A stretch of DNA of 10,955 nt, taken from positions 1 through 10,955 of the forward strand of contig JAOZLQ010000070.1 of NCBI GenBank assembly GCA_029934755.1. Direction: 5' to 3'. This DNA comes from Desulfuromusa sp. (GTDB lineage: Bacteria > Desulfobacterota > Desulfuromonadia > Desulfuromonadales > Geopsychrobacteraceae). A program made the position numbers and the translations under genes. Below the pieces are notes generated by a model, which searched no databases, had not been told where the DNA came from, and saw only the letters and a program-made list of their open reading frames with translations. Below are positions 1 through 7,333 of this stretch, piece after piece; the first letter of the stretch is position 1, and each line of letters starts with the position of its first letter.

Positions 1-185
1 AAAGTTGTTTCAATGTGATTCATTTCACCCTGCATTTTTATTTATGAGTAACCCTTTGAAATATAAGCTTTTTCATTGAAAATATAAATATTGATTTTTA
101 CCTTTAGATGAAATGGTTTGAGATAGATATATTAATGGTATAGTTATTTTTAGTAAGTGTCGATTTTTTTTACAGATTGGTGCCG
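1..185. other. AT-rich upstream non-coding region
   Basis: Very AT-rich sequence without a convincing gene on either strand. A minus-strand open frame across it has basic, low-complexity content and overlaps the VanZ-like gene, so it is not called. A possible weak promoter for the gene that follows is TTGAGA at 118-123 with TATAGT at 139-144, but its 15-nt spacer is short. Nothing else is recognised. Confidence 0.5.
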
Positions 186-1112
186 ATGGAAAGTTTACGT
201 GGTAAACAACTCTATATATTAGGGCTTTTGGCTTTGTTTGGGGCTGTCTTCTTGTTTGTTGGCGGTCCTGGCCCAGATTCACTCCGCAGTTTCCGCTATA
301 TCTGGGGAATGGGGCATCTGTTTTGTTTTTCTCTCTGGGCTTATTTGTATGTGAACTGGCGGGGAAGTAGTCGATTTAAGCGTCAATTGTTTGAAGCTGT
401 TGTTCTCGCTTTTCTACTTGGTGGTTTGACTGAATTGATCCAATCTCAAATTGGGCGTGAGGCGACTTGGCAGGACTTGGGAAATGACATTGTAGGTGCT
501 GCACTGGGCGTAGTTTTTTTCGCTAAATCAAGAAAGACCGTTTCCAAATGGCAACTGAAATGTTTGCAAATTCCTATTTTGTTGATCGCTTTGTGGAGTC
601 TATTGCCCGTTGGCAAAGTTCTTCTTGATGATGTGATTGCCTGGAGGCAATTTCCTCTTCTGTCGGGATTTGAAACGCGATTAGAAGGGAGCCGCTGGAG
701 TGGCAGTGCAAAGCGCAAAATCACTCACGAAGTTCATTTTGCCGGAAATTCATCACTCCAAATTATGTTAACAACACAAAGGTATTCAGGTCTTGGTCTT
801 AAAGATTTCCCCCAGGATTGGAACGATTATAGTGCCGTTAGTTTGCAGGTATTCAATCCAGATGAGCACCCTTTGCAACTTCATTTCAGAATCCATGACC
901 AGCAACATAACAATACCTATCGTGATCGATTTAATACCAGCTTTGAAATTAATCCTGGATGGAATTATTTGCGGGTTCCATTGGCTAAAGTTGCCAAATC
1001 TCCCAAAGATCGCTTGCTGGATTTGACTCATATTTCCGGCATGGGTTTATTTGTTGGTAAGCTTGACGATCGTCGGACGATTTATCTGGATGATGTGAAA
1101 CTTCTCCCTTAA
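186..1112 (+). CDS. VanZ-like membrane protein with C-terminal beta-rich (CBM-like) domain
   Basis: The first half is a VanZ-like integral membrane domain. Hydrophobic segments lie near residues 8-27, 38-57, 68-85, 98-113 and 128-147 (counted from ATG 186). The family signature is visible as GGLTELIQ followed by an Arg, then a D..GNDIVGAALG stretch around residues 79-109. The second half (about 160-308) is soluble and beta-rich, ending in TIYLDDVKLL, which resembles galactose-binding-like or carbohydrate-binding modules; it would lie outside the membrane. VanZ founded the family as a teicoplanin-resistance protein, but most VanZ-like proteins have no known role, so no function is assigned. 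The start is uncertain: TTG 177, GTG 180 and ATG 186 are in frame and none has a good Shine-Dalgarno sequence; ATG is preferred. No terminator is seen before serA. Confidence 0.8.
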   Translation: MESLRGKQLYILGLLALFGAVFLFVGGPGPDSLRSFRYIWGMGHLFCFSLWAYLYVNWRGSSRFKRQLFEAVVLAFLLGGLTELIQSQIGREATWQDLGNDIVGAALGVVFFAKSRKTVSKWQLKCLQIPILLIALWSLLPVGKVLLDDVIAWRQFPLLSGFETRLEGSRWSGSAKRKITHEVHFAGNSSLQIMLTTQRYSGLGLKDFPQDWNDYSAVSLQVFNPDEHPLQLHFRIHDQQHNNTYRDRFNTSFEINPGWNYLRVPLAKVAKSPKDRLLDLTHISGMGLFVGKLDDRRTIYLDDVKLLP

Positions 1113-1133
1113 TATTTAACCCGTTGTTCAATA

Positions 1134-1162
1134 TTGACATGTCCTCGCGATGGTCATAAAAT
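1134..1162 (+). promoter_or_regulatory. sigma-70-type promoter of serA
   Basis: TTGACA at 1134-1139 matches the -35 consensus exactly. It is followed by a 17-nt spacer and TAAAAT at 1157-1162 (5 of 6 to TATAAT). Transcription would start near 1169, giving a leader of about 60 nt. No riboswitch-like or attenuator-like fold is seen in that leader. Confidence 0.75.
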
Positions 1163-1231
1163 CTCACCGCTTCAGTCAAGTCCTATGTCTTATATGTTGG
1201 TAAGTTTCCTGTATTAACAGAGAGGTCGAAG

Positions 1232-2827
1232 ATGAAAGTTCTAATTACCGATGAAATTGCTGATAGTGGGTTGCTTCCACTTAATGAAGATCCACGTATT
1301 CATATTGATAAAAAACTGGGTTTGTCAGTCCCAGAATTACATAAAATCATTGGAGACTATGAGGCAATCATTACCCGCAGTGGAACTCTGATTGATAAGC
1401 CTCTGCTTGATCATGCGCATAAACTGAAGATTGTTGCCCGCGCGGGAGTAGGAATCGATAACGTTGATGTTGATGCTGCCAGCAGCAAGGGAATCATTGT
1501 TGTCAATGCTCCCTACGGTAATGTTAATTCGGCAGCAGAACATACGATGGCCATTATGCTTTCTCTTTGCCGGAATGTGCCCGTTGCTAACAGTAGTTTG
1601 AAGGGTGGAGATTGGCAACGTGCCCCTTTTACTGGCCGTGAGTTAAAAGGGAAAACAGTTGGAATTATTGGCTTGGGTAAAGTTGGGGGTCGGGTTGCAC
1701 GGCGCTGTAGGGCTTTTGAAGCCGATGTTATCACCTATGATCCCTATATTTCTGAAAAGCGCGCCGATGATTTTGGTGTCAAGCTTCTGCCACTGGAGGA
1801 TATCATCCGTTTTTCCGATATTATAACGGTTCATACCCCATTAAATGATGAAACACGCAATATTATTTCTGCTGAACATTTTTTAGGAATGCAGGATGGG
1901 GTGATTATTATCAACTGTGCCCGGGGTGGTATTATTGACGAAGCCGCTATGCTTGAAGCCTTGGAAAGTGGTAAGAGTTCTGGAGCAGCATTTGATGTCT
2001 GGAGTCAGGAACCACCCAAAAGTGACCTTCTGAAAAAATTGATTGCCCACCCAAATATGCTGGTCACTCCCCACTTAGGGGCAAATACATTTGAAGCTCA
2101 GAAAAATGTTGCTGTTGATGTCAGTAAGGAGATTGTCAACTATGTCGATGGTCGTCCCTTAGCTAACGCTGTTAATATCCCCCGTTTTGATCCTGATCAA
2201 ATGGAGCATATGAAGCCATTTATGGTGTTGGTCTCCATTCTGGGGAATTTTATTTCCCAGTTGGCACCACCCAACCCAAACAAAATTACTTTTACCTACA
2301 ATGGAAAACTCGCACGATTTGATTGTGCTCCTTTAAGTGTTTGTGGTTTGGCCGCTTTGTTAAATCACTGCTCTGATCAGGAAGTTAATATGGTCAATGC
2401 TAGCTTGATTGCCCGGCAGATGGGGATCGATGTTGAATCGATTCGCTCAACTGAAACCGATTCATTTTCCAGCTTGATTACTCTAACTCTGGAAAGTAGC
2501 GAGGGGAGCCGTACTATTGCCGGGACCCTGTTTGAGGGAACCCCCAAGATTGTCAAGATGCGTAACTTCGCCATCGACTTCTGTCCTGAAAGCCATATGC
2601 TGGTCATAAATTACCAGGATCGACCGGGACTAATTGGAAAAATCGGGACAATTCTAGGTGAGGCGAATGTTAATATCGGTAATATGAGTCTTGGTCGACA
2701 AGAAAAAGCTGGGGAAGCCATGGTGGTCTTTTCTGTTGATTCTCTGGTGGATGAAGAAACTTTGCAGAAGGTCAGTGATGCGGTCGATGCTAAATTTATC
2801 AAGGCCGTTCATATTGCTCAAGTGTAA
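1232..2827 (+). CDS. serA: D-3-phosphoglycerate dehydrogenase
   Basis: Catalyses NAD-dependent oxidation of 3-phosphoglycerate to 3-phosphohydroxypyruvate, the first step of serine biosynthesis, in the cytoplasm. At 531 aa it is the long form of the enzyme. In order it has a split substrate-binding domain, a Rossmann NAD domain with GLGKVG near 147-152, the catalytic Arg231 (NCARGG), Glu260 (SQEPP) and His281 (TPHLGA), an intervening ASB-type domain (about 320-450) and a C-terminal ACT domain (about 455-531, with INYQDRPGLIGKIG). The ACT domain is the usual site of serine feedback inhibition; that this enzyme is inhibited is inferred. The start is well placed behind AGAGG at 1221-1225, 6 nt before ATG. 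It has its own promoter and a terminator directly downstream, so it appears monocistronic. Confidence 0.97.
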   Translation: MKVLITDEIADSGLLPLNEDPRIHIDKKLGLSVPELHKIIGDYEAIITRSGTLIDKPLLDHAHKLKIVARAGVGIDNVDVDAASSKGIIVVNAPYGNVNSAAEHTMAIMLSLCRNVPVANSSLKGGDWQRAPFTGRELKGKTVGIIGLGKVGGRVARRCRAFEADVITYDPYISEKRADDFGVKLLPLEDIIRFSDIITVHTPLNDETRNIISAEHFLGMQDGVIIINCARGGIIDEAAMLEALESGKSSGAAFDVWSQEPPKSDLLKKLIAHPNMLVTPHLGANTFEAQKNVAVDVSKEIVNYVDGRPLANAVNIPRFDPDQMEHMKPFMVLVSILGNFISQLAPPNPNKITFTYNGKLARFDCAPLSVCGLAALLNHCSDQEVNMVNASLIARQMGIDVESIRSTETDSFSSLITLTLESSEGSRTIAGTLFEGTPKIVKMRNFAIDFCPESHMLVINYQDRPGLIGKIGTILGEANVNIGNMSLGRQEKAGEAMVVFSVDSLVDEETLQKVSDAVDAKFIKAVHIAQV

Positions 2828-2848
2828 CTTTATTTTAACATTTTTTTT

Positions 2849-2876
2849 AAAGGCGACCTTTTGGTCGCCTTTATTC
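2849..2876 (+). terminator. Rho-independent terminator of serA
   Basis: A perfect 10-bp stem (AAAGGCGACC / GGTCGCCTTT, 2849-2858 and 2863-2872) with a TTTT loop, followed by a short T-rich stretch. It sits 21 nt after the serA stop. It also lies between convergent genes, but on the minus strand the stem is followed by A residues rather than T, so it would be a poor terminator for the mqn operon. Confidence 0.85.
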
Positions 2877-2891
2877 GTTTATTGTCGAACT

Positions 2892-3725
2892 CTATTCAGT
2901 AAATAGAGGCAACTTACATGGGGGAATAATCCCCCGCTCTTCAGCGCGGCAGAGCAAGCTATTGACTGCCTTAATTCCTTCATCACCCAAATCAAGAGAG
3001 AAATTGTTGACATAGAGATCAATGTGATTGCGAACTACGTTGTCATCTAATTCCTGAGCATGTTGTTTGATATAATTTTGCGGTTCCTGTGGGTGAGCAT
3101 AAGCATATTCAATACTTTGGCGCAGAGCAGAGTCAATATTACCGATCAATGTTGCGCCTAAATCTCTTTTTGCCAGAATTCCTCCCAATGGAATTGGGTA
3201 ACCGCTCTCTTTTTCCCACCATTCACCTAGATCAAGAATCTTTTTTAGCCCATGTTGTTGGTAGGTAAAGCGAGATTCGTGAATAATAACGCCAGCGTCT
3301 ACTTGCCCTTGTTCTACTGCAGCCATTATTTGATCAAAGGGGAGAATGATCACATCTTCATAACCATCAGAGTAGAGTTGTAACAGCAGGTTAGCTGTGG
3401 TGAGCTGACCGGGAATGGCAATTTTTTTACCCTGTAATTTTGCCATTGAAGTGTTTTGCTTGGCAATAATCAGGGGGCCACACCCTCGTCCAAGAGCACC
3501 CCCGCTATGTAATAAGACGTAGTTTTCTCGGAGATGGCCGAGAGCATGATATGATATTTTAGTCAGATCAAGTTGGTTCTTCAGCGCGAGTTGATTGAGA
3601 GTTTCGACATCTTCAAGTTGTTCGGTAAATTCGACTCCCGGAGAGGGAACCTTTCCGTGAATCAGCCCATAAAAGATGAATGTATCGTTAGGGCAGGGTG
3701 AATAGCCCAGGCTTAATTGTCGCAT
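2892..3725 (-). CDS. mqnD: 1,4-dihydroxy-6-naphthoate synthase (menaquinone, futalosine route)
   Basis: Converts cyclic dehypoxanthine futalosine to 1,4-dihydroxy-6-naphthoate in the futalosine pathway to menaquinone, the respiratory quinone. The 277-aa length fits the family. Recognisable family motifs are SPCPNDTF (9-16), DVETLN (39-44), LDLTKISYHA (52-61), SGGALGRGCGPL (74-85) and VIIHE (146-150), whose His is the likely catalytic residue by analogy with characterised MqnD. The fold is that of periplasmic-binding-protein-like enzymes, but there is no signal peptide, so it acts in the cytoplasm. The start ATG at 3725 has GGGAG a few bases upstream. It follows mqnB by 32 nt on the same strand and is the last gene of the operon. 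MqnA, MqnC and MqnE are not in this window. Confidence 0.94.
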   Translation of the reverse strand: MRQLSLGYSPCPNDTFIFYGLIHGKVPSPGVEFTEQLEDVETLNQLALKNQLDLTKISYHALGHLRENYVLLHSGGALGRGCGPLIIAKQNTSMAKLQGKKIAIPGQLTTANLLLQLYSDGYEDVIILPFDQIMAAVEQGQVDAGVIIHESRFTYQQHGLKKILDLGEWWEKESGYPIPLGGILAKRDLGATLIGNIDSALRQSIEYAYAHPQEPQNYIKQHAQELDDNVVRNHIDLYVNNFSLDLGDEGIKAVNSLLCRAEERGIIPPCKLPLFTE

Positions 3726-3757
3726 TTTTCTCCCGTGAGTCGTTGTCTGACCATCTG

Positions 3758-4468
3758 TTATTCTGTTGGCCAGTTTTCGAGTAGTTCCAGAATTCCTAAT
3801 TGAGCTGCCTCTGCACCATGGTTAATATCCCACTGTTGCGGATCACGGGTGCCAGTCGGGTTGGAAATGCCGCGCAGCTCCAGAAAGGGGATGCCAAATT
3901 CTGCGCAGACTTGCGCGGCGGCCGCCCCTTCCATGTTTTCACAAATGCCACCAGTACGTTGCTGTAATTCAGTACTGAGATCGGTGGTACCACTGCAGCA
4001 ATTGACAGAGACAAATGGGCCACTGATCGTATTTGGCAAAGTCTCTTGTGCCCATTTGAGTAGATCTGAATGGAGAGAAAATGACTGTTGAATGATGGGC
4101 GCCAGTTGTGGATTTTGCGGCAGGGTGAGCTGATCTAGTGGAATAAAATTATCTGCGGTGGCAACTCCCAAATCGCCATAAATTTCATTTTCGGCTAAAG
4201 CCAGATCCCCAATTTGGAGACCCCTGTCAGGGTAACTACCGCCACAACCGCAGAGCAGAACTGCTATGGGTGTGTACTCGATCAAAAGACGGGTCAGTTG
4301 GATTGCCATATTAACCTGGCCGATCCCTCCATGACAGAGGAGGATGTTTTGTCCGCGTAGTTCACCAGAATAAATCTGGATTGATCCACAGTGGAGAGTC
4401 TGCCTGTTAGTCATATTATTGCGCAGAAGGCTTGTTTCTAAGGGGGCGGCTGCAAGAATTAGTATCAT
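3758..4468 (-). CDS. mqnB: futalosine hydrolase
   Basis: Removes the base from futalosine to give dehypoxanthine futalosine, the step feeding MqnC and then MqnD. It belongs to the nucleoside phosphorylase/MTA-SAH nucleosidase fold. Visible signatures are the N-terminal MILILAAAPLET, CHGGIG (45-50), LLCGCGGSY (71-79), ENMEGAAAAQ (177-186; M179 and E180 are the usual nucleoside contacts) and ELRGISNPTG (197-206). Asn203 stands where the related MTA/SAH nucleosidases have Asp, as I recall for futalosine hydrolases. I start at ATG 4468 (236 aa) because AAAGG lies 5 nt upstream and the family begins at this point. A longer frame to ATG 4489 adds seven residues, overlaps the upstream gene and lacks a ribosome site. 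This ATG lies 1 nt after the upstream stop, so translational coupling is likely. Confidence 0.93.
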   Translation of the reverse strand: MILILAAAPLETSLLRNNMTNRQTLHCGSIQIYSGELRGQNILLCHGGIGQVNMAIQLTRLLIEYTPIAVLLCGCGGSYPDRGLQIGDLALAENEIYGDLGVATADNFIPLDQLTLPQNPQLAPIIQQSFSLHSDLLKWAQETLPNTISGPFVSVNCCSGTTDLSTELQQRTGGICENMEGAAAAQVCAEFGIPFLELRGISNPTGTRDPQQWDINHGAEAAQLGILELLENWPTE

Positions 4469-4469
4469 A

Positions 4470-5555
4470 TTAACCTTTGAACCAGCCATGACGAATCAGG
4501 TCTCGGCGTAAGTCGCTGCCCTGGTTTCGCACCATCCCATGATACCAGAAACGGTTCTGACTCAGCTTCATTTCATTTGGTGGGTCGAGCCGCTTACGGC
4601 GGTCAATCAGGATTTTTTTAAAAGTGTTATCGGGTTCGGAAACAATAGAAATAATTTTATCAGCCAACAGTTCAGGGGCGACTTCAATGACCAGTTGAAT
4701 GGTATCGCGGATAATAAGCCCCTGTTTATATTCCCAAAGGTCGCCATCAAAAGTATGCTCACATTCGGTGACAAAATCACTCCAGTCGAGCAATAATCCG
4801 CCAAATTCAATTTCAGATAATTCATGGTTGGGGAGTTTTGATTTAATTAATCCTTCAATCTCTCCCTGTTCTTTGCGGGTCAAAAAGAAAGAAAGTCCTT
4901 CTTCTACTTGATACATATCAAGCTGTTCGACCATTTCCCGACAGAAGATGGTCGCATCAAGTTCCTTACTACCAAAGGTGATTACCGATTCAGGAAGTTG
5001 TTTATGTGGTAGAGCAAGTAAAGAAAGATGGTCGTGTCCAAAATCAGCGGGGAGAACCAGATTATTGCAGTATGGAATTTCATGCTGATGAAAAAAATTG
5101 CTCAAACGCAGATAATTGTCAGTAAAGAGAGTCAGTATTTTTTCTTCAGAATAGAAAAATTCCAACCCTTTGCGGTTATTTGCTATACCGAACCCAACAA
5201 AGCCATCGTGGATCATCCGATCCAGATAGGGCGCTATATTTCTCAGAATATAATCGGTTGAAAAATAGGGTGAATAGAAGACCGAAGGAATCGGGCGTTT
5301 ATTTTTACCACTTGGTCGTGAAAGCAGTGATTCTTCAGGATAATATTCAAGAATAAAGAAAGATTCATCGGGGATAAAGCGGGAAAAACTCTTGAAAATG
5401 GATTCTATTTTGCCAACTTCCGCAATAGCAGTGAAGCGGTAAGCATCGTCACAATCATCCAGTAGTGAATATTCAAAGCCCTCAAGCTGCTGCGCCCTAT
5501 TATCGCTATTCTGCCAGCGGCGGATTCCCACTGGAAGTTCTAATGTCTTTGCCAA
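4470..5555 (-). CDS. unrecognised 361-aa protein, first gene of the mqn operon
   Basis: I do not recognise this family. The protein is soluble and acidic, with no signal peptide or membrane segment. The N-terminal part is rich in aromatic residues (SRFIPDESFFILEYYPEE, 58-75; FYSPYFSTDYILRN, 93-106). A middle block reads DGFVGFGIANNRKGLEFFYS (117-136). A Cys/His/Asp-containing stretch runs through 157-175 (ending LPADFGHDH), and the C-terminus is Arg/Trp-rich (NRFWYHGMVRNQGSDLRRD, 334-352). The start is TTG at 5555, supported by a strong GGGAGG at 5564-5569 with an 8-nt spacer. Its stop (4472-4470) nearly abuts the mqnB start, so the two are almost certainly co-transcribed. That suggests a link to menaquinone or respiration, but position alone does not show a function. 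Confidence 0.85.
   Translation of the reverse strand: MAKTLELPVGIRRWQNSDNRAQQLEGFEYSLLDDCDDAYRFTAIAEVGKIESIFKSFSRFIPDESFFILEYYPEESLLSRPSGKNKRPIPSVFYSPYFSTDYILRNIAPYLDRMIHDGFVGFGIANNRKGLEFFYSEEKILTLFTDNYLRLSNFFHQHEIPYCNNLVLPADFGHDHLSLLALPHKQLPESVITFGSKELDATIFCREMVEQLDMYQVEEGLSFFLTRKEQGEIEGLIKSKLPNHELSEIEFGGLLLDWSDFVTECEHTFDGDLWEYKQGLIIRDTIQLVIEVAPELLADKIISIVSEPDNTFKKILIDRRKRLDPPNEMKLSQNRFWYHGMVRNQGSDLRRDLIRHGWFKG
4474..4478 (-). promoter_or_regulatory. ribosome binding site that fixes the mqnB start
   Basis: AAAGG on the minus strand, 5 nt before ATG 4468 and inside the last codons of the upstream gene. No comparable site precedes the alternative ATG at 4489. The arrangement indicates termination-reinitiation coupling. 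Confidence 0.65.
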
Positions 5556-5603
5556 GCTAGATTCCTCCCAAAGAGCCTATCCCCAAGTTTCTGGTCGACA
5601 CTG

Positions 5604-5609
5604 ATTATA
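5604..5609 (-). promoter_or_regulatory. candidate -10 box for the mqn operon
   Basis: The minus strand reads TATAAT here, about 50 nt upstream of the TTG start at 5555. No good -35 box lies 16-18 nt further upstream; TTGACT at 5646-5641 is too far away. The call is a weak candidate only. Confidence 0.35.
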
Positions 5610-5704
5610 ATGAAATAAGTAGAGGATTTTTGCCCCCAAGTCAACAAATGTGGGGCTTAAATGTAATAAAGATGAGTTAATTTTAAAAATAAATGATTAG
5701 TTTC

Positions 5705-5733
5705 TTGATATGAACCTTTTTAAATGATATACA
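5705..5733 (+). promoter_or_regulatory. candidate sigma-70-type promoter of mglBA
   Basis: TTGATA at 5705-5710, a 17-nt spacer and TATACA at 5728-5733. It would start transcription near 5740, some 30 nt before the mglB ATG at 5769. Because it covers the alternative in-frame ATG at 5724, it also argues against that start. Confidence 0.55.
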
Positions 5734-5755
5734 GAATTGTTGAATTATTATTCTC

Positions 5756-5762
5756 AAAGGAG
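5756..5762 (+). promoter_or_regulatory. ribosome binding site that fixes the mglB start
   Basis: AAAGGAG with a 6-nt spacer to ATG 5769. No comparable site precedes the in-frame ATG at 5724, so the protein begins MLGPQSS. Confidence 0.8.
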
Positions 5763-5768
5763 TGCCAC

Positions 5769-6266
5769 ATGCTTGGTCCCCAGTCATCTCTGGTTATGTA
5801 TGATGAAGAATACCAGCGGATTCTTTTGCTGTTGGAAAGATTGCTGCGCGAATCAAATTCAAAGGTAATTTTTCTGGTCGATAAAAATGGCCAGTTGATT
5901 GCTGCAACAGGTGAAACGGCAAATCTCGATACAACCAGCCTTGCGTCGCTGACAGCCGGTAATATCGCAGCAACAGGCGGGTTAGCCAAACTTATCGGTG
6001 AAAAAGAATTTTCAATTCTGTTCCATGAGGGCGAAAAAGATAATATTCACATCTCCATAATTGGTGGGCGAGTGATCCTTGTGGTGATCTTTGATCAACG
6101 CAGTTCTCTCGGGTTGGTGCGATTGCGGGTTAAAAAAGCCAGTAATGAACTTGCCATTGTTTTTGAAGATCTGGTGAATAAAACGGAGCAAGAAGCGATG
6201 TCTAATAGTGCACCTAGTCCATTTGCCGAAATTACAGACGACGATATTGACAATCTTTTCAACTAA
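5769..6266 (+). CDS. mglB: MglB-like Roadblock/LC7 protein (GAP for MglA)
   Basis: A 165-aa Roadblock/LC7-domain protein (domain about 13-110, with FLVDKNGQLIAATGE, 35-49, and the typical second half HISIIGGRVILVVIFD). In Myxococcus, MglB dimers act as GTPase-activating protein for MglA and mark the lagging pole, controlling polarity and type IV pilus motility. The gene directly precedes mglA with a 15-nt gap, the usual order, which is strong support for the assignment. The C-terminal tail (about 140-165) is probably disordered and ends in an acidic peptide, ITDDDIDNLFN. The start at 5769 is chosen because of the upstream AAAGGAG; a longer frame from 5724 would run through the likely promoter. 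A role in pilus or cell polarity here is inferred from the pair. Confidence 0.9.
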   Translation: MLGPQSSLVMYDEEYQRILLLLERLLRESNSKVIFLVDKNGQLIAATGETANLDTTSLASLTAGNIAATGGLAKLIGEKEFSILFHEGEKDNIHISIIGGRVILVVIFDQRSSLGLVRLRVKKASNELAIVFEDLVNKTEQEAMSNSAPSPFAEITDDDIDNLFN

Positions 6267-6281
6267 TCGGGGTTATAGCAG

Positions 6282-6869
6282 ATGTCTTTTATAAATTATG
6301 CTTCACGAGAGATCAATTGTAAGATTGTTTATTATGGTCCAGGGCTTTGTGGAAAAACGACTAATCTGCAGTTTATCTACAATAAGACCGCTGAAGAATC
6401 AAAGGGGAAAATGATTTCCCTGGCTACAGAGACCGAGCGTACCCTGTTCTTCGATTTTCTGCCCTTGGCTCTGGGTGAAATTCGTGGATTTAAAACCCGC
6501 TTTCATCTTTACACTGTTCCTGGTCAGGTATTTTATGACGCTTCCCGGAAATTAATTCTCAAAGGGGTTGATGGTGTTGTTTTTGTAGCTGATTCACAGG
6601 AAGAACGTTTTGATGCCAATATAGAAAGTTTGGAAAATCTCAAAGATAACCTTGAAGAACAGGGTTTCGATCTTGAAAAACTTCCTTTTGTTATTCAATA
6701 TAATAAGCGTGATCTGCCGAATCTCAGTTCAATTGAAGAACTCAGCAATCTCCTGAATCCACGCAAGGTTCCTGAACTTGAAGGTTGTGCCATGACAGGT
6801 GAGGGTGTCTTCGAAACCCTTAAGGCGGTAGCCAAGTTGGTTCTCAATGATCTAAAAAAAGGCGGTTGA
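6282..6869 (+). CDS. mglA: MglA, Ras-like polarity GTPase
   Basis: Small GTPase of 195 aa, the length of Myxococcus MglA. The nucleotide-binding motifs are all present: P-loop GPGLCGKT (19-26), TVPGQ (78-82, the MglA-type PGQ in place of the Ras DxxGQ, with Thr78), NKRD (141-144) and a G5-like CAMTGEG (169-175). GTP-bound MglA localises to the leading pole and directs motility machinery in Myxococcus. In organisms of the kind suggested here, type IV pili are a plausible target, but that is inference. It forms an operon with mglB. The ribosome site is weak (GGGG about 10 nt before ATG), which may point to coupling with mglB. No hairpin terminator is seen before the tRNA promoter that follows 20 nt later, so read-through into the tRNA is possible. 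Confidence 0.95.
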   Translation: MSFINYASREINCKIVYYGPGLCGKTTNLQFIYNKTAEESKGKMISLATETERTLFFDFLPLALGEIRGFKTRFHLYTVPGQVFYDASRKLILKGVDGVVFVADSQEERFDANIESLENLKDNLEEQGFDLEKLPFVIQYNKRDLPNLSSIEELSNLLNPRKVPELEGCAMTGEGVFETLKAVAKLVLNDLKKGG

Positions 6870-6889
6870 TCAAAACACCCAAAAATGTC

Positions 6890-6918
6890 TTGACAGCGCA
6901 GGGGCAATTTCTTATATT
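6890..6918 (+). promoter_or_regulatory. promoter of tRNA-Asn
   Basis: TTGACA (6890-6895) matches the -35 consensus exactly. It is followed by a 17-nt spacer and TATATT (6913-6918). Transcription would begin near 6925, leaving a short 5' leader of roughly 14 nt before the mature tRNA. Confidence 0.8.
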
Positions 6919-6938
6919 TCCTCTCCGAAACACTCTAT

Positions 6939-7014
6939 TCCCTTTTAGCTCAGTTGGTAGAGCATCTGACTGTTAATCAGATTGTCGCTGGTTCGAGCCC
7001 AGCAAAGGGAGCCA
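6939..7014 (+). tRNA. tRNA-Asn (GTT anticodon)
   Basis: A complete 76-nt cloverleaf. The acceptor stem is TCCCTTT (6939-6945) with AAAGGGA (7004-7010). The D arm is GCTC/GAGC (6948-6951 and 6960-6963). The anticodon stem is TCTGA/TCAGA around the loop CTGTTAA, with anticodon GTT at 6972-6974. The T arm is GCTGG/CCAGC around TTCGAGC. The discriminator is G7011 and the CCA end is encoded at 7012-7014. All stems are fully paired. It is transcribed alone, between its own promoter and terminator. Confidence 0.98.
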
Positions 7015-7022
7015 TACAAATC

Positions 7023-7065
7023 AAGGGCTTACAGGTTATTATCTGTAAGCCCTTTTTGTTTTTTT
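7023..7065 (+). terminator. strong Rho-independent terminator of the tRNA-Asn unit
   Basis: A 12-bp perfect stem (AAGGGCTTACAG at 7023-7034 with CTGTAAGCCCTT at 7043-7054), an 8-nt loop and a T-rich tail of 11 bases with one G. It begins 8 nt after the CCA end. Its tail runs directly into the ribosome-binding region of the next small gene. Confidence 0.95.
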
Positions 7066-7075
7066 GGATATGCCG

Positions 7076-7333
7076 ATGAATGTGAAGAAAATGTTTGCTT
7101 TTATGCTCCTCTTTTTTGGAATTGTCTCCTTGGTGGTTGGGGTTGGGCAAATCAATAAAGGGGTAACACCCAACACCTGCGTTGTCAGTTTTGCCAAGTC
7201 TCTGGGTGGGAAGGCGTCTTTTGAGCTGGATCAATCTACCCAGAAAGCAAAATCACGAGGAATTGTTGGTGTCTCTGTGGGTGTTATCTTCTCTCTTGCG
7301 GGGGGTGTGCTTCTACTTAAATCGAGAAAATAA
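7076..7333 (+). CDS. small two-helix membrane protein, unknown function
   Basis: A predicted 85-aa protein with a hydrophobic helix near residues 6-23 (FAFMLLFFGIVSLVVGVG), a polar middle of about 35 residues and a second helix near 61-80, ending in a basic LKSRK tail. The helix-loop-helix plan recalls small DUF3185-type proteins, but the polar middle is different and I do not claim membership. Start choice: ATG 7076 has GGA about 7 nt upstream; TTG 7064 and ATG 7070 are alternatives without a ribosome site. The gene begins within 12 nt of the tRNA terminator tail, and I see no promoter of its own, so how it is transcribed is unclear. Coding potential rests mainly on the clean membrane-helix pattern. 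Confidence 0.6.
   Translation: MNVKKMFAFMLLFFGIVSLVVGVGQINKGVTPNTCVVSFAKSLGGKASFELDQSTQKAKSRGIVGVSVGVIFSLAGGVLLLKSRK

Noticed and set aside
5632..5656. GCCCC / GGGGC inverted repeat between the mqn and mglBA operons
   Set aside because: Only a 5-bp stem with a 15-nt loop and no T run on either strand. It could be an operator, but nothing supports a call.
5724..5768. Longer N-terminus for MglB from ATG 5724
   Set aside because: It overlaps the likely promoter -10 region and lacks a ribosome site; ATG 5769 has AAAGGAG.
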